This document shows, piece by piece, positions 26,002 to 35,473 of a stretch of 64,000 bases of DNA. This stretch comes from JACKBJ01 sp964549495. GTDB taxonomy: Bacteria; Chloroflexota; Anaerolineae; Epilineales; Epilineaceae. The notes below the pieces were generated by a model. That model saw only the letters and a program-made list of their open reading frames with translations, did not search any database and was not told the DNA's origin. The stretch's first letter is position 1, and each line of letters starts with the position of its first letter. The stretch is from contig CAZJWJ010000016.1 of assembly GCA_964549495.1 (NCBI GenBank), forward strand, positions 3,297-67,296, written 5' to 3'. Position numbers and translations under genes: made by a program.

Positions 26002-26490
26002 CGATCGCGACTCCGGGTCTCGGTGCGGGAGGGCAGGGTCGCCCTCCCCGACGGTCTGACCCCGAGCCTAACGGGATGGAGCGGGCTGGCGGAAGGACCC
26101 GCGCGCCGCGTTTGCGACAGCTTGGCGACAGCAAAGCGACAGTCCCGCGCTTTCGAGCCCGCGGTCAACCGGGTTGCATGACAGGTTGCGCCCCGCTCCA
26201 TCCGCAGCCTAAAAGACGGTTCGACCGGTCCGGCCCTCCGTGCCTTCTCCGCGCTGCTGAGCGAAGCGGAAGCGGAGCGCGAGGCGAGGGAAGGGCGTGC
26301 TGCTGGTGTCATCCCTTGGCCCAAGAGCGTCTTCGGCAGCGCCTGATCCGGTCCGCATGATGATCGTGAAGACACGTCGAAGGGAAGGTCCTGGGATGGT
26401 TGCCGGGCGCGATGCTATCGTTGGCACCGATGTTGCTGGCGATGCAGCCGTCTGCCATCAACGAACCCGCCTGGCCGGAACGACGAGGCC
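26002..26490. other. 489-base non-coding region between divergent genes
   Basis: No supportable gene. It holds a perfect 8-bp hairpin (GGGAGGGC/GCCCTCCC, 26027-26048) in the leader of the lamin-tail gene, the PHO-box-like repeats at 26114-26184, and the unassigned upstream region of the LytM-type gene starting at 26491, where no clear promoter could be picked. Confidence 0.6.
26114..26184 (-). promoter_or_regulatory. PHO-box-like direct repeats
   Basis: On the minus strand, reading toward the lamin-tail gene, CTGTCGC occurs three times with an exact 11-base period (26136-26142, 26125-26131, 26114-26120), preceded by a further CTGTCAT at 26178-26184. PhoB/PhoP-type regulators bind direct CTGTCAT-like heptamers at 11-base spacing. 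The last repeat lies 112 bases before the ATG; a TAGGCT -10 candidate is at 26075-26080. The regulator gene is not in the window. Confidence 0.5.
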
Positions 26491-27765
26491 ATGTCTTCGA
26501 TCCAGATCCCTTCGAATCCGATTCCGCTTCTCCGCCGCCGCCCGGCTTCGGTCGGCGGCTTGCGCTGGCTCGCGCTGGTCCTGATCGGCCTGGCGCTGGG
26601 CAGCGGGGTGGCCGGCGCGCAGGCGCGGCCGGTGGCCGCCACCTGGCCCATGGCCCGGCTGCTACCCGACAGCGAGCTGGTCTACGGCCCGGCCTACTAC
26701 GACTGGGATCTGGACGCTTTCGTGGCCGAACAAGCGGGCTATCTGTCGCGCTACAACGAGATCGTGGACGGCCAGGTCCTCTCCGGCAGCCAGATCCTGA
26801 GGCGGGTGGCCGAGGACTATTCCATCGGGCCGCGCGTGCTCCTGGCCTTGATCGAGATGCACAGCGGCTGGGTGAGCCGTTCGGAGCCGAGCGAAACCAC
26901 CTTCCCGGCCGGCGGCGTCCTGCCCGGCTTGCAGCCAGGGCTGGCGGCCGCCGCGGACGGGCTCAGCGGCGTCTACTACGCCCACCGCTTCGACGGGCTG
27001 CGAGACATCGAGGGCGTGGGGCGGCTGCCGGAGGTCAATGCGGCCACCTTCGCCCTCCTGGCCTGGTTGCAGCGCGACGCCGAGGAGGGGCAGTGGGCCG
27101 GTTTGGAGGCTTCCAGCCGCTTCCATGCCGCCTGGACCATGCTCTTCGGGGATCCACTGCTCTTCGCCACCGACGCGGTGGTGCCGCCGGCCATTCCCCC
27201 CGCCCGTCCCCAGCTGCCTTTCGGGCCGGGCGAGATCTGGTACTATGTGGCCGGTCCGCACAGCCCCTGGGGGTCCAGCGGTCCCCGCGCGGCCGTCGAC
27301 TTCGCGCCGCCGCCGGCACAGGCCACCGGCTGCCTGGACTCGATCGCCTGGGTGCGGGCCGTGGCGGCCGGTACCGTGTTGCGATCGAGGGATGGGGGCC
27401 TGGTGGTCGATCTCGGGGAAGACGGATTCGAGGGCAGTGGCTGGGCACATGTCTATGCCCATCTCTCGCCGGTGGGGCGTGCCGAAGTCGGGACGCGGGT
27501 GGAGGCCGGCGATCCGCTGGGCCATCCCTCCTGTGCCGGAGGCTTGGAGTCGCAGTCGCGGGTGACCTTTGCGCGGAAGCTGGACGGCGAGTGGATGCCG
27601 GCCGATCATCCCGAGCATCCGCTACGCCTCGGTGCTTGGACCGCCTTGCCCGGCAACCTGCCCGGCGAGGGCTGGTTGGTCGCACAGGGCCTGCCCGAAC
27701 GGCAAGCCAGTCCGGAGAAGGTCGACGAGCTCAACGGCCTGGCGGCGGACTTGGTGCTGCCGTGA
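26491..27765 (+). CDS. Secreted LytM/M23-type peptidase-like protein
   Basis: 424 residues, signal helix LRWLALVLIGLALGSGVAGA. An all-helical N-terminal domain (residues 60-235) with LSGSQILRRVAEDYSIGPRVLLALIE resembles a lysozyme/transglycosylase-like helical region. The C-terminal half is LytM-like: H257 and D270 in GPHSPWGSSGPRAAVDF, H320 and H324 in HVYAH. These match the zinc ligands and catalytic histidine of M23 peptidases, so activity against peptidoglycan cross-links is plausible, although the first motif has a longer spacing than canonical HxGxD. It is followed by a membrane-anchored protein gene 63 bases downstream in the same direction. Confidence 0.85.
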   Translation: MSSIQIPSNPIPLLRRRPASVGGLRWLALVLIGLALGSGVAGAQARPVAATWPMARLLPDSELVYGPAYYDWDLDAFVAEQAGYLSRYNEIVDGQVLSGSQILRRVAEDYSIGPRVLLALIEMHSGWVSRSEPSETTFPAGGVLPGLQPGLAAAADGLSGVYYAHRFDGLRDIEGVGRLPEVNAATFALLAWLQRDAEEGQWAGLEASSRFHAAWTMLFGDPLLFATDAVVPPAIPPARPQLPFGPGEIWYYVAGPHSPWGSSGPRAAVDFAPPPAQATGCLDSIAWVRAVAAGTVLRSRDGGLVVDLGEDGFEGSGWAHVYAHLSPVGRAEVGTRVEAGDPLGHPSCAGGLESQSRVTFARKLDGEWMPADHPEHPLRLGAWTALPGNLPGEGWLVAQGLPERQASPEKVDELNGLAADLVLP

Positions 27766-27828
27766 AGCCATCCACCGAATCGGCCCGCGATCCACGACGG
27801 GCTCCGGCGCGCTCCAAGGGAGGATGAG

Positions 27829-28941
27829 GTGTTCCTGCAATGGGCGCAGAAGCTGCGCCGCTACTACCTCCTGCTGATCGTCGCCTCGGTGGTGATCTTC
27901 GCCGTGCTGCAATTCACCGGCCTCAGCGTCTTCTCTCCCCCGCCCTGCGAGTCGGCGCCCGAGTATCGCGAGGACGTACCGGCCGATCTGCGCCAGACCA
28001 TCGACGCCTTTCAGGAGGCTGGCCTGCTCTATTGCCGCGATCTGCGCGAAGGACTGCGCACCGTGGCACCGACGGTGTACTGGGGATCCGATGGCTTGAA
28101 CAGCCTCATCTTCTTCCAGGCCGTGGAGGGCGAGAACCTCTCCGGCGTCGGTGTGCCGGCATACACCTTCGGCGATGGCCAGGACGAGTTCTTTCCATCT
28201 CGGCGCGGGGACTGGCGGCATCCGGGATTCACCCAGCGGGTCGAGGGCCGGCGGGTGTGGCGCAATCAGGCCGAGTCGGAGGACCCGGCCTACTACTACC
28301 GCTTCGATGGCGCGCCCGGAGTCGGCATGGCCACGACCTTCATCTCGGTGCGCGGGCCGGCGGTGGTGCAAGAGGGGCTGACCGACCGCAGCTTCCTGCA
28401 GGACCTCGAACGGATCATCAACATCCTGCGCCGGCAAGAGCAAGTCCGTCAGGCCGGGCGCTTGATCACCCGCGATCTCACCCTGCTGGTCGACACGAGC
28501 CGGTGGGATGAGGTGGTGCAACGCGAGATCAACCCGCTCTTGCTCGACGAGGAGGCACGCATGGACTACCTCGCGCTGCGCGACGAAGTCCTGCCCGAGA
28601 CCATCCTCTACCAAAGCGCTCAGTCGATCAGCGGCAGCACGGTCTGGTTGGCTGGCTTGCCCGAGGATGCGAACCCGGCCATGGTCTTGGTCCCGCGCCA
28701 GGGCGGCCCGCCCATCGAGCCCATCGAGCAGTCCGTCTGGGACTCCCTCGGCGAGGGCACGCCGCTGGTCCACTTCGCCTTCCCCAAGCAGCCGGACGGA
28801 TCGGTGCACGAGGCGCGGTATTGGGAAGATGCCGAGACGCGCGCGGAGGCCGAGCCGGATCGAACCTGGCCGGTGGCCTTCCCTTTCCTCGTCGACCCCG
28901 CGGCCGAAGCGACCGTCCAAGCCGAGGAGGATGGCTCGTGA
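27829..28941 (+). CDS. Membrane-anchored protein of unknown function
   Basis: 370 residues. A single N-terminal helix (YYLLLIVASVVIFAVLQF) follows a short basic cytoplasmic tail, so the rest is outside the membrane. The start is GTG at 27829 with GGAGG directly upstream. Two cysteines near residues 44 and 69 could form a disulfide. The extracellular part is mixed alpha/beta with SLIFFQAVEGENLSGVGVPAY and a YYYRFDGAPGVGMATTFISVRG segment. No catalytic motif was recognised. It ends at 28941, just ahead of the inositol-monophosphatase-like gene, suggesting co-transcription. Confidence 0.75.
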   Translation: MFLQWAQKLRRYYLLLIVASVVIFAVLQFTGLSVFSPPPCESAPEYREDVPADLRQTIDAFQEAGLLYCRDLREGLRTVAPTVYWGSDGLNSLIFFQAVEGENLSGVGVPAYTFGDGQDEFFPSRRGDWRHPGFTQRVEGRRVWRNQAESEDPAYYYRFDGAPGVGMATTFISVRGPAVVQEGLTDRSFLQDLERIINILRRQEQVRQAGRLITRDLTLLVDTSRWDEVVQREINPLLLDEEARMDYLALRDEVLPETILYQSAQSISGSTVWLAGLPEDANPAMVLVPRQGGPPIEPIEQSVWDSLGEGTPLVHFAFPKQPDGSVHEARYWEDAETRAEAEPDRTWPVAFPFLVDPAAEATVQAEEDGS

Positions 28942-28970
28942 GCGGAGCCCTGGCCATGGAGGAGCGCAGG

Positions 28971-29789
28971 ATGTCGGAGGATCTCTGGGATGCCGAGCAG
29001 TTGGACGACATGCGGCGGGCGGCCGAAGCCATCGCGCGCGAGGCCGGAGCCCTGTTGGCCGAGCGGTTCGAGGAAAGCCGGGTCGAGGAGCTCAAGGGGC
29101 ATGCGCACAACCTGGTCACCGAGAGCGACCGGGCCAGCGAGGCGCTGATCGTCTCCGCGCTAGGCGCCCGCTTTCCGGAGCACGCCATCCGTGCCGAGGA
29201 AGGCAGCCATGCCGCGGGACGATCGGGCATCACCTGGGTGGTCGACCCGCTGGACGGCACCAACAACTACGCCCACGGCCTGCCGATCTTCTCGGTGACC
29301 CTGGCCGCCATGGCCGGCCATCGGGTCCTGGCAGGCGTGACCTATGATCCTACGCGCGACGAGCTCTTCTCGGCCCGGCGCGGTGGCGGCGCCTGGCTCG
29401 ACGGCCGGCCGATCTCGGTCTCCTCGCGCGATCGATTGGAGCGCTCCATCGTGGTCACCGGATTCCCCTACGACAAGGCCAGCAACCCGGACAACAACCT
29501 GGCCCAGTTCGCGGCCGTCGCGCCCCGCGTGCGCGGCATCCGCCGCCTGGGATCGGCCGCCCTGGATCTGGCCTACGTGGCGGCCGGCCGCATGGAGGCC
29601 TATTGGGAGCGCGGCACGCAGGCCTGGGACGTGGCGGCTGGCGTGCTCTTGGTCGAGGAGGCCGGCGGCCGGGTGAGCGACTACGAGGACGGGCCGGCTA
29701 GCGTCGACGGCGGCCGATTCTTGGCCTCCAACGGCCGCGTGCACCAGGAGCTGCTCTCGGTGCTGCGCTCGGTGGAGCGGCCGCGATGA
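28971..29789 (+). CDS. Inositol-monophosphatase-family phosphatase
   Basis: 272 residues. Mg-dependent phosphatase of the IMPase/CysQ superfamily. The motifs VTESDRASE, AEEGS, WVVDPLDGTNN and WERGTQAWDVAAG supply the metal-binding Glu/Asp residues and the C-terminal active-site Asp. The ATG at 28971 was chosen for the GGAGGAG upstream; alternatives are GTG at 28938 (overlapping the previous stop) and ATG at 28956. Its stop overlaps the PIG-L start (ATGA, 29786-29789). An inositol-type substrate is suggested by this coupling but not shown; members also act on fructose-1,6-bisphosphate or PAP. Confidence 0.92.
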   Translation: MSEDLWDAEQLDDMRRAAEAIAREAGALLAERFEESRVEELKGHAHNLVTESDRASEALIVSALGARFPEHAIRAEEGSHAAGRSGITWVVDPLDGTNNYAHGLPIFSVTLAAMAGHRVLAGVTYDPTRDELFSARRGGGAWLDGRPISVSSRDRLERSIVVTGFPYDKASNPDNNLAQFAAVAPRVRGIRRLGSAALDLAYVAAGRMEAYWERGTQAWDVAAGVLLVEEAGGRVSDYEDGPASVDGGRFLASNGRVHQELLSVLRSVERPR

Positions 29790-30598
29790 GCGCCCCGACA
29801 GCCGGTGGCCTGATGGTGGTCGTGGCCCATCCGGACGACGAGACCTTTGGCGTGGGCGGCACCATGGCGCTCTTGCGCCAGCGCGGTGAGCCGGTCTCCG
29901 TGCTGATCGCCACGCGCGGCCAGTCCGGTCAGATCGTGCTGCCCGAATTGGATACGGAGGAGAATCGGGCCGACATGGCCGCGCTAAGAGAACGCGAAGC
30001 GCGGGCGGCCATGGATGCCTTGGGCGTGGAGCGTCTGGACTTCCTGGATCACCGGGATGGTCAGCTGGCCGAGCAGCCCCAGGGGCCGCTGGCGCGCGAG
30101 GTGGCTACCGCGCTGCGCCGCAAACGCCCCGCGGTGGTCGTCACCTTCGGTCCGGAGGGCATCTATGGTCATCCGGACCACCTGGCCATCCACCGCGCGA
30201 CCACCCGCGCCTTCGAGCTGGCCGCCGACCCGGAGATCGAGTTGGACGAGCTTCCGCCGCATGCCGCGCGGCGCCTGGTCTTCAACGTGCTGCCGCGGGC
30301 CTTGGCCGATCGGCTCAACGAGGACATCGGACCGATCGAGATCGGCTCGGCCCAGCTGCGATTCCGCGGCTACGCCGAGGCCGAGATCCGGACCCGGGTG
30401 AACATCGCGTCCGTGCTCGATCGCAAGCTGGCCGCCTTGGCGGCCCATGCCTCGCAGACCGGCGGAGACAGCGACGAGATCCGGCAGCGCCTGGGCGATC
30501 GGGTGGGCACCGAGCACTTCATCGTCGCACGGGATCGCGGGCCGGCCGTTGCGGAACTGGATCACGACCTCTTGGCCGGTCTGCCGCCCGCGCGATAA
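29786..30598 (+). CDS. PIG-L family deacetylase
   Basis: 270 residues. AHPDDE at residues 14-19 and GHPDH at 128-132 provide the zinc ligands and catalytic Asp of LmbE/PIG-L enzymes, which deacetylate N-acetylglucosaminyl compounds, including GlcNAc-inositol in mycothiol synthesis (MshB) and bacillithiol synthesis. It is translationally coupled to the IMPase-like gene. An inositol phosphatase next to a PIG-L deacetylase fits GlcN-inositol metabolism, but no MshA, MshC or MshD homologue is visible here, so pathway assignment is open. Confidence 0.92.
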   Translation: MSAPTAGGLMVVVAHPDDETFGVGGTMALLRQRGEPVSVLIATRGQSGQIVLPELDTEENRADMAALREREARAAMDALGVERLDFLDHRDGQLAEQPQGPLAREVATALRRKRPAVVVTFGPEGIYGHPDHLAIHRATTRAFELAADPEIELDELPPHAARRLVFNVLPRALADRLNEDIGPIEIGSAQLRFRGYAEAEIRTRVNIASVLDRKLAALAAHASQTGGDSDEIRQRLGDRVGTEHFIVARDRGPAVAELDHDLLAGLPPAR

Positions 30599-30625
30599 TG
30601 CTCGAGCGGCGCCCCGGACGGCAAC

Positions 30626-30653
30626 TTGACCTGCCAGAGGCCTGAGTTACCAT
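30626..30653 (+). promoter_or_regulatory. Leaderless-type promoter of 3-hydroxyacyl-CoA dehydrogenase gene
   Basis: TTGACC at 30626-30631, 16-base spacer, TACCAT at 30648-30653, then exactly 7 bases to the ATG at 30661. Transcription should begin at or within one base of the start codon. Confidence 0.5.
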
Positions 30654-30660
30654 AGGCCGC

Positions 30661-31533
30661 ATGAACAGCCAAGAGCCCCAACGAATCGAAGTCGTCGGCG
30701 TGGTCGGCTGCGGCCTGATGGGCGCCGGCATCGTAGAGGTCTGCGCCCGGTCGGGCCTGGCGGTCGTGGCCAGCGAGGTCGATCAGGAAGCCTTGCACAG
30801 CGGTCTCGGCCGCTTGCGCAAGTCCCTGGACCGCGCTCTGGATCGCGGCAAGATCGACAAGGCGGCCCACGCCGAAACCCTGGATCGGGTGCGCGGCACG
30901 ACCGACCTGGAGGACCTGGCCGACTGCGACCTGGTCATCGAGGCGGTGGTCGAGAGCCTGAAGGTCAAGCGCCAGCTCTTCGAGCGCCTGGACGAGATCT
31001 GCGAGGATCGGGCCATCCTGGCTTCCAACACCTCCTCGATCTCGATCACCAAGCTGGCGGCGGCCACCGATCGGCCCGAGCAGGTCATCGGCGCGCATTT
31101 CTTCAACCCGGTGCCGGTCATGCCGCTCTTGGAGATCGTGCGCGGCCTGCAGACCTCCGAGGTCACCTACCAGGCCCTGCGCGACTTCGGTCAGCGCCTG
31201 GGCAAGCAGATCGTGGTGGCGCTAAAGGACAACCCGGGCTTCATCGTCAACCTGCTCTTCGTGCCCTACGGCCTGGACGCCATCCGCGGCCTCGAGCAGG
31301 GCGTGGCGACGATGGAGGACTTCGACACGGCCATGCGTCTGGGCATGAACCATCCCATGGGCCCCTTCGAGCTGATGGACTTCGTGGGCTTGGACACCAT
31401 GCTCTTCATCGCCGACGCGATGTACGAGGAGACCCGCGACCCGCGCTACGCCGCCCCGCCGCGGCTGCGCCAGATGGTCGCCGCCGGTCACATGGGACGC
31501 AAGAGCGGGCACGGCTTCTACGACTACGGTTGA
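30661..31533 (+). CDS. 3-hydroxybutyryl/3-hydroxyacyl-CoA dehydrogenase
   Basis: 290 residues. NAD(P)-dependent interconversion of acetoacetyl-CoA-type and 3-hydroxyacyl-CoA thioesters. VVGCGLMGAGI (about residues 11-21) is the dinucleotide fold, VIEAVVESLKVK the catalytic-side strand, and GAHFFNPVPVMPLLEIVRG contains the catalytic His with its Glu partner. NPGFIVNLLFVPY begins the C-terminal dimerisation domain. Length matches single-domain Hbd/PaaH. It is in its own transcription unit with a leaderless-type promoter, converging on the sigma-factor gene. Role in beta-oxidation or polyhydroxybutyrate/butanoate metabolism cannot be separated. Confidence 0.94.
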   Translation: MNSQEPQRIEVVGVVGCGLMGAGIVEVCARSGLAVVASEVDQEALHSGLGRLRKSLDRALDRGKIDKAAHAETLDRVRGTTDLEDLADCDLVIEAVVESLKVKRQLFERLDEICEDRAILASNTSSISITKLAAATDRPEQVIGAHFFNPVPVMPLLEIVRGLQTSEVTYQALRDFGQRLGKQIVVALKDNPGFIVNLLFVPYGLDAIRGLEQGVATMEDFDTAMRLGMNHPMGPFELMDFVGLDTMLFIADAMYEETRDPRYAAPPRLRQMVAAGHMGRKSGHGFYDYG

Positions 31534-31593
31534 GGTCGGGCCGGCCGACACACGGCGCAGCGATCGAAACCTGCTCGGTGGCGTGGCCGACCC
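31534..31593. terminator. GC hairpin between convergent genes
   Basis: GTCGG-GCCGG-CCGAC at 31535-31549, with a longer pairing possible to GGCCGACC near the sigma-factor stop. It has no U-tract on either strand, so it is only a candidate bidirectional terminator. Confidence 0.3.
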
Positions 31594-32772
<1,179 letters not shown>

Positions 32773-32812
32773 GAAGCCCCTTGCCAAGGCTGCTCGCGGT
32801 CCTCGACGAGCG

Positions 32813-32827
32813 CTTGCCGGCGGCAAG
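32813..32827 (-). repeat. Inverted repeat in sigma-factor leader
   Basis: CTTGCC-GGC-GGCAAG, 41 bases upstream of the rpoD ATG. Could be a hairpin or an operator shared with the divergent gene. No further support. Confidence 0.35.
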
Positions 32828-32979
32828 TCTAGCCCAAGAGATCGCAACGAGGTATCGCGCCCGACTGCCGAATCGCATCGATGCAAGGTCGCCGGAGCTG
32901 CGTCCCGTCCGCGATCGGCCGATCCTCGCGGGAGGATGCGGGCCGGCATCGGAGCCCGGGGCCCGCCGGCCGCCTATGC

Positions 32980-32985
32980 TATACT
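32980..32985 (+). promoter_or_regulatory. -10 box of phosphomutase-like gene, leaderless configuration
   Basis: TATACT followed by 7 bases and then the ATG at 32993. No Shine-Dalgarno sequence is possible. The -35 region is GC-rich and not recognisable. Confidence 0.45.
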
Positions 32986-32992
32986 CGCGGCG

Positions 32993-33622
32993 ATGACTCA
33001 GATGCTCCTGGTGCGCCACGCCACCAACGATTGGGTGGGCAGCAAGCGCTTGGCCGGCCGCAGTCCCGGTGTCCGCCTCAACGCGCGCGGGCGGGCCGAA
33101 GCGGCCGCGCTGGCCGCTCGCTTGCAGGATTATCGCGTCGACGCGATCTTCGCCAGCCCGCTCGAGCGTACCCTGGAGACGGCGGCCTTCCTGGCCGCTC
33201 CCAAGGGGCTCGAGCCACAGCCCCTGGAAGGTGTCCTGGAGATCGACTTCGGTCGATGGACCGGGCAATCGCTCGAGGACCTGCGCAAGGACCCGCTCTG
33301 GCCGGGGGTGATGCATCAACCCAGCCGAACCCGCTTCCCGGAGGGCGAGACCCTGCGCGAGGCGCAAGCGCGGGCGGTCGAGGCCCTGGAGTCGCTCTGC
33401 CAGGCCCAGCCCGATTCGGTGCTGGTGGTGGTCAGCCACGCCGACGTGATCAAGGCCGTCTTGGCGCATTACAGCGGTGTGCACCTCGACCTCTTCCAGC
33501 GCCTGGACGTGCAGCCGGCCTCGGTCAGCGTCCTGCGCTTCACCGATCAGGGCCCGATGGTCCTGGCGGTCAACAGCTTCGGTCCCCTCCCCCCGCCACC
33601 CGAGCGCAAGGCTGCAGGCTGA
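32993..33622 (+). CDS. Histidine-phosphatase-superfamily protein, MSMEG_4193-like
   Basis: 209 residues. LLVRHATNDW carries the phospho-accepting His of the RHG-type motif (RHA here), SPLERTLETA the second arginine, EGETLREAQARAVEAL the acid region and VVSHADVIKAVLAHY the second histidine. This layout and the neighbouring DUF3090 and SCO1664-like genes match the MSMEG_4193 putative phosphomutase family. Role unknown: phosphomutase or phosphatase. Gene order phosphomutase-DUF3090-SCO1664 is the conserved one seen in actinobacteria and some Chloroflexota. The transcript appears leaderless. Confidence 0.88.
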   Translation: MTQMLLVRHATNDWVGSKRLAGRSPGVRLNARGRAEAAALAARLQDYRVDAIFASPLERTLETAAFLAAPKGLEPQPLEGVLEIDFGRWTGQSLEDLRKDPLWPGVMHQPSRTRFPEGETLREAQARAVEALESLCQAQPDSVLVVVSHADVIKAVLAHYSGVHLDLFQRLDVQPASVSVLRFTDQGPMVLAVNSFGPLPPPPERKAAG

Positions 33623-33646
33623 GCGCTTCCCGCTTCGAGAGCCGGC

Positions 33647-34180
33647 ATGGACGAGCATCACTACGACTACGACCTGGAGCCGCTGAGCTTCCTGACGGTG
33701 GGCACCATGGGGCCGCCCGGCCAGCGCAGCTTCTACCTGCAGGCCGCACGGGGCACTCAGGTGGTCTCGCTGCTCCTGGAAAAGGAGCAGGCGGTGGCCC
33801 TGGCGGCCGGATTGCAGCGCCTGCTGGACAGTATCGAGGCCGACGACCCGGGCGCGGTCCGCGGTCGCGAGGCCGTCGACGGCGACCTGGCCCTCCTGCA
33901 ACCGCTCTCCGAGGCCTTCCGCGTCGGCAGCCTGGGCATCGGCGTCGACGAGGAGCACGAGCGCGTGCTCCTGGTGGCGCGGGCGGTGGGGCCCGAGGAC
34001 GAGCCGGCCGAGACGGCCCGCTTCGTGGCCTCCATCGAACAGGTCCTGGCCTTGGTCGACCGCATCCCGGAGGTGGTGGCCCAGGGCCGGCCCGAATGTC
34101 CGGCCTGCGGCGAGCCGATGGATCCGGAGGGGCATCGCTGCGCCCGCCGCAACGGCCACGGTCGGGTCGACCAGGACTGA
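33647..34180 (+). CDS. DUF3090 family protein
   Basis: 177 residues. FLTVGTMGPPGQRSFYLQA near the N-terminus and VSLLLEKEQAVALAAGL are family-typical. The C-terminus carries CPACGEPMDPEGHRCARRNGH, where Cys-x2-Cys and later His/Cys residues look like a zinc-binding knuckle. Function is unknown. It lies 24 bases after the phosphomutase-like gene and 43 before the SCO1664-like gene, forming a trio that is conserved across phyla, so the three probably act together. Confidence 0.9.
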   Translation: MDEHHYDYDLEPLSFLTVGTMGPPGQRSFYLQAARGTQVVSLLLEKEQAVALAAGLQRLLDSIEADDPGAVRGREAVDGDLALLQPLSEAFRVGSLGIGVDEEHERVLLVARAVGPEDEPAETARFVASIEQVLALVDRIPEVVAQGRPECPACGEPMDPEGHRCARRNGHGRVDQD

Positions 34181-34223
34181 TGCGCCGTCCAGTCCCGCGG
34201 CGCATCGCTTGACGGCGCCCGAG

Positions 34224-35000
34224 ATGGCGCCGCTGGACGACCGGCGCGGCTTGCCCATCGAGGCGGGCGACGGTGCCGAGATCGACTTCGAGCGGGCGTT
34301 GGTGCTCCTGGAGCGTGGTGATCTGCAAGTCGAGGGCCAGATCGCCTGGAGCTCCAACATCTCCCTGCTCTGCCGGCTGCAAGACGTGGCCGGCCAGATC
34401 CAGGCCGTCTACAAGCCGCGCCAGGGCGAGCGGCCGCTCTGGGACTTTCCGCGGGGTAGTCTGCACCTGCGCGAGCTGGCCGCCTGGCAGCTCAGCCAGG
34501 CCTTGGGCTGGTGGCTGGTCCCCCCGACGGTGATCCGCGAGGGACCCTACGGGGCGGGCATGCTACAAGCCTTCGTGCCCCACGATCCGCAGGAGCACTA
34601 CCTGGCCATGGATGCGCCCGATCCGAAGGCCGTGGCGCGCATCTCGGCCTTCGACGTGGTGATCAACAACGCCGACCGCAAGAGCGGCCACGTGCTGCGC
34701 GATCCCTCTGGCGGTCTCTGGGCCATCGACCACGGCATCGCCTTCCACGCCGAGCCCAAGCTGCGTACCGTCATCTGGGAGATGGCCGGCCGGCCGCTAG
34801 ACCCGGAGATCGCAACCGACCTGGGCCGCTTGGCGCGGACCTTGGCGGATCCGACATCCACGCTCCAGACCGCACTCGAAGCGCTCCTGGAGCCCGAGGA
34901 GTGCCAGGCCCTGTTGACGCGCACGCGCGCGCTGATCGATGCGGGCGCCTACCCCGATCCGGATCCCGAGCGGCGCATGATCCCCTGGCCGCCGGTATGA
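34224..35000 (+). CDS. SCO1664-like protein (PI3/4-kinase-like fold)
   Basis: 258 residues. ISLLCRLQDVAGQIQAVYKPRQGERPLWDFP contains the nucleotide-binding lysine of a kinase-like fold (YKP). ISAFDVVINNADRKSGHVLRD is the catalytic-loop equivalent (DxxxxN-ADRK), and LWAIDHGIAFH the metal-binding aspartate. This is the HipA/PI3-4-kinase-like layout found in the SCO1664 family. The ATG at 34224 is preferred; TTG at 34209 would add five residues. Substrate unknown. It is third in the conserved trio. Confidence 0.88.
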   Translation: MAPLDDRRGLPIEAGDGAEIDFERALVLLERGDLQVEGQIAWSSNISLLCRLQDVAGQIQAVYKPRQGERPLWDFPRGSLHLRELAAWQLSQALGWWLVPPTVIREGPYGAGMLQAFVPHDPQEHYLAMDAPDPKAVARISAFDVVINNADRKSGHVLRDPSGGLWAIDHGIAFHAEPKLRTVIWEMAGRPLDPEIATDLGRLARTLADPTSTLQTALEALLEPEECQALLTRTRALIDAGAYPDPDPERRMIPWPPV

Positions 35001-35039
35001 TCCCGTGTTGATCAGGGGTGAGCAGGAAGGGAGGACCGC

Positions 35040-35462
35040 ATGGAAGACATCCGTATCAGCCGCAAGCTGGTCCTGCCCGCCTCGGAGCTGCGCTGGCGCT
35101 TCAGCCGCTCTGGTGGGCCGGGCGGGCAGCACGCCAACACCAGCGCGACCCGGGTCGAACTGATCTGGGATCTGGCGGGCTCACCATCGCTCAGCGAGAA
35201 CCAACGCGCCCGGCTCCAGGCTCACCTGGCCGGCCGGCTGGACGAGGCCGGCCGGCTGCGCCTGGTGGTCGAAGAGAGTCGCAGCCAGCACCGCAACCGC
35301 GAGCTTGCCATCGAGCGCCTGCGCGATCTCTTGGCCGAGGCCATCCGGCCGCGCAAGAAGCGCCGGCCCACCAAGCCCAGCCGCGCGGCCAAGCAACGCC
35401 GTCTCGACCGCAAGAAGCAGCGCGGCCAGATCAAGCGCGACCGTCAACGCAAGGACTGGTAG
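35040..35462 (+). CDS. arfB: Peptidyl-tRNA hydrolase ArfB-like ribosome-rescue factor
   Basis: 140 residues. SGGPGGQHANTS contains the GGQ catalytic tripeptide (residues 28-30) of class I release-factor-like hydrolases. The C-terminal tail from about residue 105 is highly basic (RPRKKRRPTKPSRAAKQRR), as in YaeJ/ArfB, where it inserts in the empty mRNA channel. It lacks the tRNA-codon-recognition domain of RF1/RF2. Cytoplasmic; releases peptides from ribosomes stalled without a stop codon. Start ATG at 35040 has GGGAGG upstream. It is the last gene before the fold-back element. Confidence 0.93.
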   Translation: MEDIRISRKLVLPASELRWRFSRSGGPGGQHANTSATRVELIWDLAGSPSLSENQRARLQAHLAGRLDEAGRLRLVVEESRSQHRNRELAIERLRDLLAEAIRPRKKRRPTKPSRAAKQRRLDRKKQRGQIKRDRQRKDW

Positions 35463-35473
35463 GCGAGCCCTTA

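Noticed and set aside
26114..26142. GCGACAG repeats as a CRISPR remnant
   Set aside because: Only three 7-base units with 4-base spacing; no repeat-spacer architecture. Better explained as regulator binding sites.
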